Positions 8,734 through 13,827 of a stretch of DNA of 14,685 bases are shown here, piece after piece. Each line of letters opens with the position of its first letter. The first letter of the stretch is position 1. A model generated the notes under the pieces. It saw only the letters and a program-made list of their open reading frames with translations. It made no database searches and was not told the DNA's origin. The stretch comes from Nanobdellota archaeon (GTDB taxonomy: Archaea > Nanobdellota > Nanobdellia > Pacearchaeales > GW2011-AR1): assembly GCA_018901625.1 (NCBI GenBank), contig JAHIEM010000098.1, forward strand, positions 1-14,685, in the 5' to 3' direction. Both the position numbers and the translations under genes were made by a program.

Positions 8734-10245
8734 TCAATCTTTCTGGATTTTCTTTAGAATATCTGCGAAAGCTGGTCTTGTAATTAGAATTCCCACCATG
8801 ACACTTAGGATTGTTGTTAGAGCAAACCCTTTTAGCATTCCTGCGCCTGCCCAGAAAAGCGGGAGCATTGCGGCCACTATTGTGAAGAATGCGCCAGTAA
8901 TTATGAAGAATGCGCGTTTTATTCTTTCTTTCATGCTTTCTCTCTGGTTAGAGACAGATTCATCTATCAGAACTATCTGGTCATTAACTCCTGTTCCCAT
9001 TCCAGCGATTATTCCTGCAATACTCGGCGCATCTAGATTCCAGCTGATTAGCGCTGCTATCCCAAGAGTGATAAATGCTTCTGAAAACAGTGTAAGAATC
9101 ACAGAGAGAGTTATTTTTATTCTTCTGTATCTTATGAAGATAACTATTGAGACTATTGCAAAAACAACTATTGCAAGAATAATGAGATTTTTTGTGAATT
9201 CTTTTCCGAGAGTTGGAGATATTGTGTCTAGCTTTACAATCTCAAGCTTGTAAGGCAGGCTTCCTGTGATAAGAACTGTCTGGAGTTTTCTCATGCTTTC
9301 TGTTGCTGCTTTTAATGCATCTTGCTGGCTCGCACCTGTGCCAGAACCCTGGACAGATATCTGAGTGGTCTCCTTTCCCTTTAGTTCTTCTGAGATGAGC
9401 AGAGAGTCAACTAGCTGGTCATCTACATACATATCTAGTTTTTTGTCCAGGTATCTTCCCCCATCAGTTGTGTTTACTCCGAGTTTAGATGTTATGTCTG
9501 CATGACGTTTTGCTGCTTCTGGACTAAGATGAACTGCAAATCTGAATCTGCAGGCATATCCCTCCTCAACCTGAAAACATGATTCTACTCCTGCTTCCTG
9601 CCCTGTCTTAGCTACATAGGTGATGTCTCTCTCTCCGCCTATGAAGACTGTTTCATTTCCTATCTTTGCTTCGAACTTTCCCTGCTTTCCAACAAGTTCC
9701 TGAAGGTCTGCTGGAGAGGCTCCGGCTACTTCTACCATCATAAAATTATTCCCTTCTAAATCTGAGACTGGCTTTACTGTGACATCTGCTATTCCGAATA
9801 CATTCAACCTGTTGCTTGTAACAGCAACCAGGTCAGACATTTCTGAGGCAGTGAGTGGTTTTTCTGGCTTGACTAGAGCTCTAGCTCCGCCTGATAAATC
9901 AAGCCCGGTCTTAATCTTTGAGGATGGAAGATTTGATACAAGTATCAGTGGTGTTTCATTTGTGTAAAAAATAAAGCTTCTCTCTTTTGTCTGGATTATC
10001 AGTTTTGTTTCGTTTTCAACAGGGAATACACTCAAGATTATTTTTGAATAGTCTTCTGAATTTTTAACTTCCTGCTCATTAATGGAGGTGATTACCATTC
10101 CTGCTCTAAGCCCGTCATTAAAATATGTTGTATTTTTTTCAACTGATTTTATTAGTGCACCTGTCTGGAAACTAGGAGATATTGCGAGAAGCGCAAAGAT
10201 TAAGACAATAATTAATATCCATATTCTTAGAGTTAATCTTCCCAT
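8734..10245 (-). CDS. secD: Protein-export membrane protein SecD
   Basis: A 503-residue SecD of the archaeal type. TM1 is at about 7-25. The signature TGLDLSGGARALVKPE (113-128) is motif D1. The large external domain carries LNVFGIADVTVKPV (147-160) and ends near TISPTLGKEF (341-350). Five C-terminal helices follow, with GMGTGVNDQIVLIDE (415-429), where D422 lies in the proton-relay motif of the RND-like superfamily. Residues 42-95, between TM1 and D1, resemble a PDZ-like segment (GLRAGMVITSINEQEV). C223 and C232 could form an external disulfide. SecD and SecF assist late steps of Sec translocation on the outer side of the membrane; archaea have no SecA. The gene starts 2 nt after secF, and an AAAGGAA about 11-17 nt upstream of its ATG may help initiation. 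SecF precedes SecD, the opposite of the bacterial order. Confidence 0.95.
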   Translation of the reverse strand: MGRLTLRIWILIIVLIFALLAISPSFQTGALIKSVEKNTTYFNDGLRAGMVITSINEQEVKNSEDYSKIILSVFPVENETKLIIQTKERSFIFYTNETPLILVSNLPSSKIKTGLDLSGGARALVKPEKPLTASEMSDLVAVTSNRLNVFGIADVTVKPVSDLEGNNFMMVEVAGASPADLQELVGKQGKFEAKIGNETVFIGGERDITYVAKTGQEAGVESCFQVEEGYACRFRFAVHLSPEAAKRHADITSKLGVNTTDGGRYLDKKLDMYVDDQLVDSLLISEELKGKETTQISVQGSGTGASQQDALKAATESMRKLQTVLITGSLPYKLEIVKLDTISPTLGKEFTKNLIILAIVVFAIVSIVIFIRYRRIKITLSVILTLFSEAFITLGIAALISWNLDAPSIAGIIAGMGTGVNDQIVLIDESVSNQRESMKERIKRAFFIITGAFFTIVAAMLPLFWAGAGMLKGFALTTILSVMVGILITRPAFADILKKIQKD

Positions 10246-10247
10246 TT

Positions 10248-11165
10248 TTATTGAATTCCTTTCTTTTCACAGTACCATTTAATTATTGAGGCATTTGTCA
10301 GCCAGGTATTGAATATGTCTGCAGAGAGCCCTAGTGCCAGGATTAGAAATATCTGCCTGAATGATTCTGGCAATCCTGTAATCACGAAGAATGCTGGCAA
10401 GACGGCAGCTAGTGCTGTTAGAGTCATTAGAATTCCTGTTTTAAATGCCCCGAAAATTCTCGTGTTAAGAGTTCCGTCTCGTTTTTTTAGCGCGCGAGTT
10501 GTCAGCAGGATGTCTGTGTCTACTGAGTAACCAATCAGCATCAAAAATGCTGCAATTCCTGCTGCAGAGAGCCTGATTCCTAAAATGTTTATCAGAGCGA
10601 GGGGCATGACTATGTCAGAAAATGCTGCGAAGATTACTGCGAGACTCGGAATAAATGTTCTGAACATTATGAAGATAACCAGAGACATTAGGATAAATGA
10701 GATTATCAGCGCGAAGATTAGCTGCTTGTAGAAATTGTTAGAGAGTGTTGCTCCTGTTGATTCTATGCTAGAATTTCCATTCAGTCCGGTAGTGAGCTCG
10801 TATCCTAGTACTCCCTCTACTTTTGGTTTTAATTCTGAAATATTAATTGAGCTTTCAACTATGACTGCAATTGCTTTTCCAGAGCGCAAATCAGTTAGTT
10901 TTCTGATTGTTACATCAGGAACTTCGGGTTTTAGTTCAGACTCTAGCTTGAGGGTGTCTATGTCTCCATTAATAGTGATTGTTGTTCCCCCTGATAAACT
11001 CGCGTCTTTTAACATGAAATCATTGTGCTGAGAGAAGAAAAATCCAAGATATACTAATGAGAGAAGTGTTAGCAGGACTGGGATGAAGAAAAAGATTTTA
11101 TAGTACTTATCATACCACTCTGATTTTTTGTTTCCTGTTGAAGGTGTTTGTTGGTGTTCTGACAT
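10248..11165 (-). CDS. secF: Protein-export membrane protein SecF
   Basis: A 305-residue SecF. TM1 is at about 24-45, followed by the D1-like DASLSGGTTITI (54-65). An external domain of about 75 residues is followed by five helices. LMLIGYSVDTDILLTTRALK (208-227) is the conserved SecF motif in TM4, with D216/D218 and R224 as the likely proton-relay residues. It pairs with SecD encoded 2 nt downstream. The N-terminus is polar and cytosolic. The start is ATG 11165; TTTTTAAA centred 25.5 nt upstream serves as its TATA box and, as a T-run, lies in the trailer of the upstream tRNA-Gly. Confidence 0.95.
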   Translation of the reverse strand: MSEHQQTPSTGNKKSEWYDKYYKIFFFIPVLLTLLSLVYLGFFFSQHNDFMLKDASLSGGTTITINGDIDTLKLESELKPEVPDVTIRKLTDLRSGKAIAVIVESSINISELKPKVEGVLGYELTTGLNGNSSIESTGATLSNNFYKQLIFALIISFILMSLVIFIMFRTFIPSLAVIFAAFSDIVMPLALINILGIRLSAAGIAAFLMLIGYSVDTDILLTTRALKKRDGTLNTRIFGAFKTGILMTLTALAAVLPAFFVITGLPESFRQIFLILALGLSADIFNTWLTNASIIKWYCEKKGIQ

Positions 11166-11186
11166 ATTTCTTTTTGGTTTTCCTGG

Positions 11187-11194
11187 TTTAAAAA
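11187..11194 (-). promoter_or_regulatory. secF TATA box overlapping the T-run of tRNA-Gly
   Basis: TTTTTAAA on the minus strand is centred 25.5 nt before the secF ATG and starts about 11 nt after the tRNA-Gly 3' end. The T-run may also terminate the tRNA transcript, so one element could do both jobs. Confidence 0.5.
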
Positions 11195-11204
11195 TATGAC
11201 TGAA

Positions 11205-11300
11205 TGCGCCGTACGGGAATCGAACCCGTGTCTAGTGGTATTTTCGACGTCCGTTAGGACGGCTTGGAAACCACCAATTCTCCCATTAAACTAACAGCGC
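11205..11300 (-). tRNA. tRNA-Gly(UCC) with a 25-nt intron
   Basis: The acceptor GCGCTGT pairs with ACGGCGC (one G-U), the D arm is GTTT...GAAT, and the T arm is ACGGG-TTCGATT-CCCGT. The discriminator is A and no CCA is encoded. Anticodon stem GGTGG/CCACT closes a loop reading TTTCCA before the intron, giving anticodon UCC. The intron at 11240-11264 lies between positions 37 and 38. Bases 32-35 (TTTC) pair with GAAA near the intron end as a 4-bp central helix. A 3-nt bulge flanks it on each side (CA|A and AT|A), followed by an outer hairpin CGTCC/GGACG. This is a canonical bulge-helix-bulge for the archaeal splicing endonuclease. Mature length is 71 nt. Confidence 0.93.
11240..11264 (-). other. 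tRNA-Gly intron (canonical bulge-helix-bulge)
   Basis: 25 nt at position 37/38. Its CGTCC...GGACG stem has a TAAC loop. It is too short to encode anything. Confidence 0.88.
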
Positions 11301-11324
11301 TTCAAATTATGAGAAGAAAGGGTG

Positions 11325-11332
11325 TTTTAAAA
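11325..11332 (-). promoter_or_regulatory. TATA box of tRNA-Gly
   Basis: The palindromic TTTTAAAA is centred 28.5 nt before the mature tRNA 5' end, consistent with a 2-3 nt leader trimmed by RNase P. Confidence 0.5.
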
Positions 11333-11410
11333 GTTATTGTTTTTAAGCTTATAGAGATTTTGAATTACTTTTGAGAAAATATTCTTCAAAACACTATAAC
11401 TCTTTTTAAA

Positions 11411-11758
11411 TTAAATCTTAGAAAGAAGTTTATTGCGTTCTTCAAAATGTATTTTTCTATGGCAGTTAGCGCATAGAATCTCACAATTTAATAATTCCTT
11501 CTTGATTCGGCATATAGAATACCCGTCAGTAAGCATTTGAGCAATGCTTCTGTCCTTTTTGCCGGCTTTATGGTGAAAATCTATAATCGCGGGATGACTT
11601 TGTGAGCAAATAGTACACTTGAGTGATTTTTTATAATTCCACACCCATTCTTTTATCTCTTTTTTTCTTCTTTGAACATGGATAAGTTCTGACTTTCTAT
11701 TACGAGCATACCACTTTCTTCTATAATCTCTTCTGTCCTCTGGATTTTTGAAAGGCAT
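11411..11758 (-). CDS. Freestanding HNH endonuclease
   Basis: A 115-residue protein with a basic N-terminus (FKNPEDRRDYRRKWYARNR) typical of small phage- or mobile-type HNH nucleases. Zinc-binding pairs are C48/C51 (CTIC) and C96/C99 (CANC). The catalytic core is DFHH (60-63) with H100 and H104 in CHRKIH. The HNH fold makes metal-dependent nicks or breaks in DNA. The gene sits alone between tRNA-Gly and tRNA-Arg, with its own TATA-like CTTTAAAT centred 26.5 nt upstream of the ATG. No linked methyltransferase or specificity subunit is present, so a homing or defence role is more likely than classical restriction. Which, if any, site it cuts is unknown. Confidence 0.88.
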   Translation of the reverse strand: MPFKNPEDRRDYRRKWYARNRKSELIHVQRRKKEIKEWVWNYKKSLKCTICSQSHPAIIDFHHKAGKKDRSIAQMLTDGYSICRIKKELLNCEILCANCHRKIHFEERNKLLSKI

Positions 11759-11780
11759 ATTTCATTAAGGGTTCCAAACA

Positions 11781-11788
11781 ATTTAAAG
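11781..11788 (-). promoter_or_regulatory. Putative TATA box of the HNH gene
   Basis: CTTTAAAT on the minus strand; its TTTAAA core is centred 26.5 nt before the ATG at 11758. Confidence 0.4.
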
Positions 11789-11824
11789 GTTTGTAGTCCT
11801 TGCAAAAGGGTTATTCGAACCACA

Positions 11825-11839
11825 TTATAAAATAAAAAG
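11825..11839 (-). terminator. T-rich terminator after tRNA-Arg
   Basis: Directly after the tRNA-Arg 3' end the minus strand reads CTTTTTATTTTATAA. A T-run like this terminates archaeal stable-RNA transcripts, and no hairpin is needed. Confidence 0.5.
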
Positions 11840-11914
11840 CGCCCTCGATAGGATTTGAACCTACAACCTTCAGCTTAGGATGCTGCCGCTCTATCCAGGT
11901 TGAGCTACGAGGGC
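11840..11914 (-). tRNA. tRNA-Arg(CCU)
   Basis: A 75-nt intronless cloverleaf. The acceptor GCCCTCG/CGAGGGC is fully paired with discriminator G. The D arm is GCTC...GAGC, the anticodon stem GCAGC/GCTGA has a G-A at its outer end, and the loop ATCCTAA gives anticodon CCU. The 5-nt variable loop is AGGTT and the T arm is GTAGG-TTCAAAT-CCTAT. CCA is not encoded. G73 and C35 are expected arginine identity elements. A TATA-like TTTTTATA (11938-11945) lies 27.5 nt upstream, between the tRNA and the stop of the PIN gene. Confidence 0.95.
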
Positions 11915-11937
11915 CTGATTTTAGCAAGAACGATGAA

Positions 11938-11945
11938 TATAAAAA
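11938..11945 (-). promoter_or_regulatory. TATA box of tRNA-Arg
   Basis: TTTTTATA on the minus strand is centred 27.5 nt before the mature tRNA 5' end and directly abuts the PIN gene stop region. Confidence 0.5.
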
Positions 11946-11946
11946 C

Positions 11947-12462
11947 TTACTTCTTTCTCTTCCAGAATAAAAATTTCTTTTTTTCCTTGACTGTTTTTGG
12001 CTTGAGGAAGATTACTGGAATATTGTATGCTTGGGACGTTTTGGCCTGAACTAGGTCAGCAGTTATCAGGGTTGCACTGTTCAAAATTGCCACGTCCCTT
12101 ATTACCGAGTCAATTTCTCCAGATTTTGCATATCTAATCTGCATCTCGTTTGGCCTTGAACCTTGAAAATGAATTTGAATTGGGAAGTTTGTTTTTATCT
12201 TGTGGAGATTTGCGATTTCATCTAGCCCAATAAATCCTTCCTCTTTTCCTTTATTTGCCATGTTTTCCAATTCAGCCATTACTGCGTTGGGAATAATCAC
12301 TTTTCCTTGCAATCCTTTTTTTATTAGTTTAGAGATAAACTTGCTTATTGCTGCAGAAGTATCTAAAACATATATTTTTTTAGTTTTAGCGAAATTGGCT
12401 GAAAGATTTTTTCTGGCTTGTTGCTTAACTTCCTGACTAGTTTTTATTTTCTTTTTGAACAT
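11947..12462 (-). CDS. Stand-alone PIN-domain protein related to the PIN part of archaeal PINA ATPases
   Basis: 171 residues with all four PIN acidic positions: D34 (VLDTSA), E64 (VMAELE), D118 (GEIDSVIRD) and D136 (ITADLV). These coordinate Mg/Mn for RNA cleavage. The stretches KVIIPNAVMAELENMANKG, EGFIGLDEI and RYAKSGEIDSVIRDVA closely match, from memory, the N-terminal PIN domain of the archaeal PIN-KH-ATPase family (COG1855/PINA). That family continues with a RecA-like ATPase and a KH domain. Here the protein stops after the PIN fold in a lysine-rich tail, and the following DNA is tRNA-Arg, so the ATPase is absent locally. A basic 30-residue leader precedes the domain. No antitoxin gene is adjacent, so a VapC toxin is less likely. 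A palindromic TTTATAAA centred 25.5 nt upstream implies leaderless expression. Confidence 0.85.
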   Translation of the reverse strand: MFKKKIKTSQEVKQQARKNLSANFAKTKKIYVLDTSAAISKFISKLIKKGLQGKVIIPNAVMAELENMANKGKEEGFIGLDEIANLHKIKTNFPIQIHFQGSRPNEMQIRYAKSGEIDSVIRDVAILNSATLITADLVQAKTSQAYNIPVIFLKPKTVKEKKKFLFWKRKK

Positions 12463-12483
12463 GATTCTCTTACGAATTTTAGG

Positions 12484-12491
12484 TTTATAAA
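12484..12491. promoter_or_regulatory. Palindromic TATA box between the PIN gene and the candidate ncRNA
   Basis: TTTATAAA reads the same on both strands. It is centred 25.5 nt before the PIN ATG (12462) and about 24-26 nt before the base of the terminal helix of the candidate RNA (12511-12513). It could serve both directions. The PIN use is better supported. Confidence 0.6.
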
Positions 12492-12510
12492 TATTGTAGA
12501 AAACGGATTA

Positions 12511-12729
12511 TGCAGGAGGAAGCTCGCGAGCCCACTCATTAATACTATTTTCAATTTGTCTCGTGAACTTCTCAAAAATGTAAATTTTTGATGACTGTCA
12601 AAATCCTATGATTTTGAAGCGCTCGGGATTCGAACATGTTAACCACAAAAAGATTTCATCTTCAAATTAGTAGATTATTGGACTACTAAGATGAAATCTT
12701 TTTCCAGCGGGTTCTGCATCTCTCCTGCA
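12511..12729 (+). ncRNA. Candidate structured noncoding RNA, about 219 nt, unknown family
   Basis: No open frame fits here, but complementary segments form a closed multi-helix fold. P1 pairs 12511-12518 with 12722-12729 (8 bp, joining the ends). P2 pairs 12520-12530 with 12560-12570 (10 of 11). P3 pairs 12572-12579 with 12584-12591 under a GTAA (GNRA) tetraloop. P4 pairs 12598-12605 with 12610-12617 (loop CTAT). P5 pairs 12620-12626 with 12704-12709 (one bulged C). P6 pairs 12647-12660 with 12690-12703, then 12667-12673 with 12683-12689. The GNRA loop exists only on the plus strand, and a TATA box lies about 25 nt upstream on that strand. A pyrimidine-rich stretch (12741-12752) may end it. 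RNase P core motifs and the SRP helix 8 signature are not visible. It could be a very diverged housekeeping RNA or a new one. Confidence 0.55.
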
Positions 12730-12813
12730 ACCAAAACCTAGGTTCTCTTTCTGTTGAAATTCACCCCTAAAGTCCGAATCATCATCCATAAATGGGATTT
12801 TCAACCCCATAAA
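12730..12813. other. 3'-3' spacer between the candidate ncRNA and tRNA-Leu
   Basis: No gene is visible. It contains a 10-bp palindrome AACCTAGGTT (12735-12744), a pyrimidine-rich run (12741-12752), and a hairpin TGGGG/TCCCA with 7-nt loop TTGAAAA on the minus strand. That hairpin directly follows tRNA-Leu and may help end its transcript. The segment CCATAAATG occurs twice flanking it. Confidence 0.4.
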
Positions 12814-12931
12814 TGCGGGAGGTAGGATTCGAACCTACGAAGGCACTAAGCCAATAGATTGCTCTTTTGGAAACCTTTTTCTAAAAGGTTTATTTTGAGT
12901 CTATCCCGTTTGACCGCTCCGGAACCCCCGC
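12814..12931 (-). tRNA. tRNA-Leu(CAA) with a 34-nt intron
   Basis: A class II tRNA, 84 nt when mature. Acceptor GCGGGGG/CTCCCGC has discriminator A. The D arm CCG-GAGCGGTCAAA-CGG is typical of leucine tRNAs. The anticodon stem is ATAGA/TCTAT with loop CTCAAA|A, anticodon CAA. The long variable arm contains GGC/GCC, and the T arm is GTAGG-TTCGAAT-CCTAC. The intron (12860-12893) is at 37/38 and holds a 9-bp hairpin AAACCTTTT/AAAAGGTTT. CTC (32-34) pairs with GAG near the intron end, leaving CA|A as the 3' bulge. The 5' side is looser than a canonical bulge-helix-bulge (A35 faces A), so a relaxed motif is expected. CCA is not encoded. Confidence 0.92.
12860..12893 (-). other. tRNA-Leu intron (relaxed bulge-helix-bulge)
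   Basis: 34 nt between positions 37 and 38, with a strong 9-bp internal hairpin and a 3-nt AGA loop. The central helix is only 3 bp. Confidence 0.8.
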
Positions 12932-12954
12932 TTGAAATAATGAGAAACATAAGT

Positions 12955-12962
12955 TTTATAAA
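12955..12962. promoter_or_regulatory. Shared palindromic TATA box for divergent tRNA-Leu and 5S rRNA
   Basis: TTTATAAA is self-complementary. Its centre is 25.5 nt before the 5S 5' end (12984) and 27.5 nt before the tRNA-Leu 5' end (12931). The 52-bp gap has no second convincing box for either gene. Confidence 0.65.
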
Positions 12963-12983
12963 CCTTGTTTAATAGGGGTTTTT

Positions 12984-13096
12984 GAGACGGCCATAGTAGC
13001 TTGGTCACACCCGATCCCATTCCGAACTCGGATAGTTAAGCTTGCTACGTTCATGCCTGTACTTGCCCAAAAGCAGGGAACACATGAAGCTGTCTT
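12984..13096 (+). rRNA. 5S ribosomal RNA
   Basis: It carries the universal 5S core ACCCGATCCCATTCCGAACTC followed by GGATAGTTAAG. The 5' GAGACGGC pairs with the 3' GCTGTCTT to form helix I, GTAGC pairs with GCTAC (helix II), and TTCATG pairs with CATGAA in the helix IV/V arm. Length is about 113 nt, a little under the usual 120. Ends are set from helix I and could be off by 1-3 nt. It is not next to 16S or 23S in this window and has its own TATA box, so it is transcribed alone. A T-rich stretch just past its end (13101-13107) lies inside the convergent endonuclease gene. Confidence 0.95.
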
Positions 13097-13097
13097 A

Positions 13098-13751
13098 CTA
13101 TTTTCTTATGTAAGAGTTTATCATAGCATCTAGCTTTTCTTTTTTTAGAGGATGAGAAAAGTTTATTTCATCCCTAAATTTAACAAAATTTTCTTTGCCA
13201 GTTATTGATAGAGTATAGATTACAAACCTTTTGTCTCCCCAAATTTTAGTGTATTCATTTATCTTATTAGACTGTATGTCAAAAGAAGTTTCTAATACGT
13301 GCTTAATTTCTTCTGCAAATAATTTTGATTTTGAGGTAAAGGTTATATTCCTTTTGATTTCTCCAGTTTTTTTAAAGGTCCTTAGAGCAACACATCCTTC
13401 GTCATCAAATAAGGCAGACAAAAAGTTCTTTTGTAGTTCTTTAGTGTTAATAAATCCGGGGAATCTTAAGGAAAAACTCCGATAGTCCTTTACTAATGAA
13501 GTTAAAAAACACCATGTTTCCTTGTGTTTTATTTGAATAAGCGATGTTCCTGACTGTACTTTTCCAGTTATAAAATGCAAATTTCCAAAAGCATCCGTTA
13601 TGTCCTTCTTGAAGTTATTTAAGAGCGTTTCATTTTTGTTAAAATATGCAAAATATTTTTTAGAAACACAGCCATCCCCCATCAAATGCGCGATTATTCT
13701 TACTAAGATTTTTAGTTTTTCTGGATTATTCAGTATTTCATCAGGATTCAT
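13098..13751 (-). CDS. Freestanding LAGLIDADG homing endonuclease
   Basis: 217 residues with two LAGLIDADG motifs, so it can act as a pseudo-symmetric monomer: VRIIAHLMGDGCVS (17-30; catalytic D26) and FLSALFDDEGCVAL (110-123; D117 or E118). The spacing of about 92 residues is normal for two-repeat enzymes. LKxLVRxxAHLxGDG and the YTLSITGKENF segment near the C-terminus resemble archaeal and viral LAGLIDADG_3-type proteins. No host intron or intein surrounds it. Its stop codon lies 1 nt beyond the 3' end of the convergent 5S gene, so transcripts probably overlap. A TATA box (13775-13780) is centred 26.5 nt before the ATG and within an inverted repeat. Both catalytic acidic positions look intact, so it is probably active. 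Its target is unknown. Confidence 0.88.
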   Translation of the reverse strand: MNPDEILNNPEKLKILVRIIAHLMGDGCVSKKYFAYFNKNETLLNNFKKDITDAFGNLHFITGKVQSGTSLIQIKHKETWCFLTSLVKDYRSFSLRFPGFINTKELQKNFLSALFDDEGCVALRTFKKTGEIKRNITFTSKSKLFAEEIKHVLETSFDIQSNKINEYTKIWGDKRFVIYTLSITGKENFVKFRDEINFSHPLKKEKLDAMINSYIRK

Positions 13752-13759
13752 CTCATTAT

Positions 13760-13794
13760 TAGGAACCTAAACTATTTAAATCTTTCGGTTCCTA
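13760..13794. promoter_or_regulatory. Inverted repeat centred on the endonuclease TATA box (putative operator)
   Basis: TAGGAACC (13760-13767) is perfectly mirrored by GGTTCCTA (13787-13794). The 19-bp spacer contains ATTTAAAT, the TATA box of the minus-strand endonuclease gene. The symmetry centre (13777) nearly coincides with the TATA centre (13777.5). The right arm ends 5 bp before the TATA box of the divergent AbrB-rnp4 operon. A dimeric regulator bound here could occlude TBP/TFB. This is inference from geometry. Confidence 0.55.
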
Positions 13795-13798
13795 AAGG

Positions 13799-13806
13799 TT
13801 TATAAA
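13799..13806 (+). promoter_or_regulatory. TATA box of the AbrB-like/rnp4 operon
   Basis: TTTATAAA is centred 25.5 nt before the ATG at 13828, so the mRNA should be leaderless. Confidence 0.6.
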
Positions 13807-13827
13807 TTCTGTTTGGATTAATTATCT

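Noticed and set aside
8606..9253. Long plus-strand open frame of 215 codons opposite secD and the small membrane gene.
   Set aside because: It is antisense to clear SecD homology, has low-complexity Ile/Arg-rich composition, and has no promoter or recognisable domain.
12512..12535. GGAGGAAGCTCGCGAGCC as RNase P CR-I or SRP helix 8.
   Set aside because: The CR-I consensus GGAAAGUCC is not met, and these bases pair locally with 12560-12570. The SRP loop partners (AGCA side) are missing.
12616..12640. Minus-strand tRNA T-arm/acceptor-like end (GTTCGAATCCCGAGCGCTTC), as from a split tRNA or an integration-site remnant.
   Set aside because: The 5' half of the T stem does not pair (ACATG versus CCCGA), no matching 5' acceptor strand occurs nearby, and no integrase is present. 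The bases are better explained as part of the plus-strand RNA fold.
12765..12780. AAAGTCCG on the plus strand, like the RNase P RNA CR-I element.
   Set aside because: No CR-V-like partner follows before tRNA-Leu, and the element lies outside the closed helix of the candidate RNA. A short match like this is expected by chance.
12793..12810. Minus-strand hairpin resembling a tRNA-Phe(GAA) anticodon arm (TGGGG-TTGAAAA-TCCCA).
   Set aside because: It directly follows tRNA-Leu with no room for an acceptor and D arm upstream, and no T arm follows. A permuted tRNA was considered, but no matching 5' half was found. More likely it is part of the tRNA-Leu trailer.
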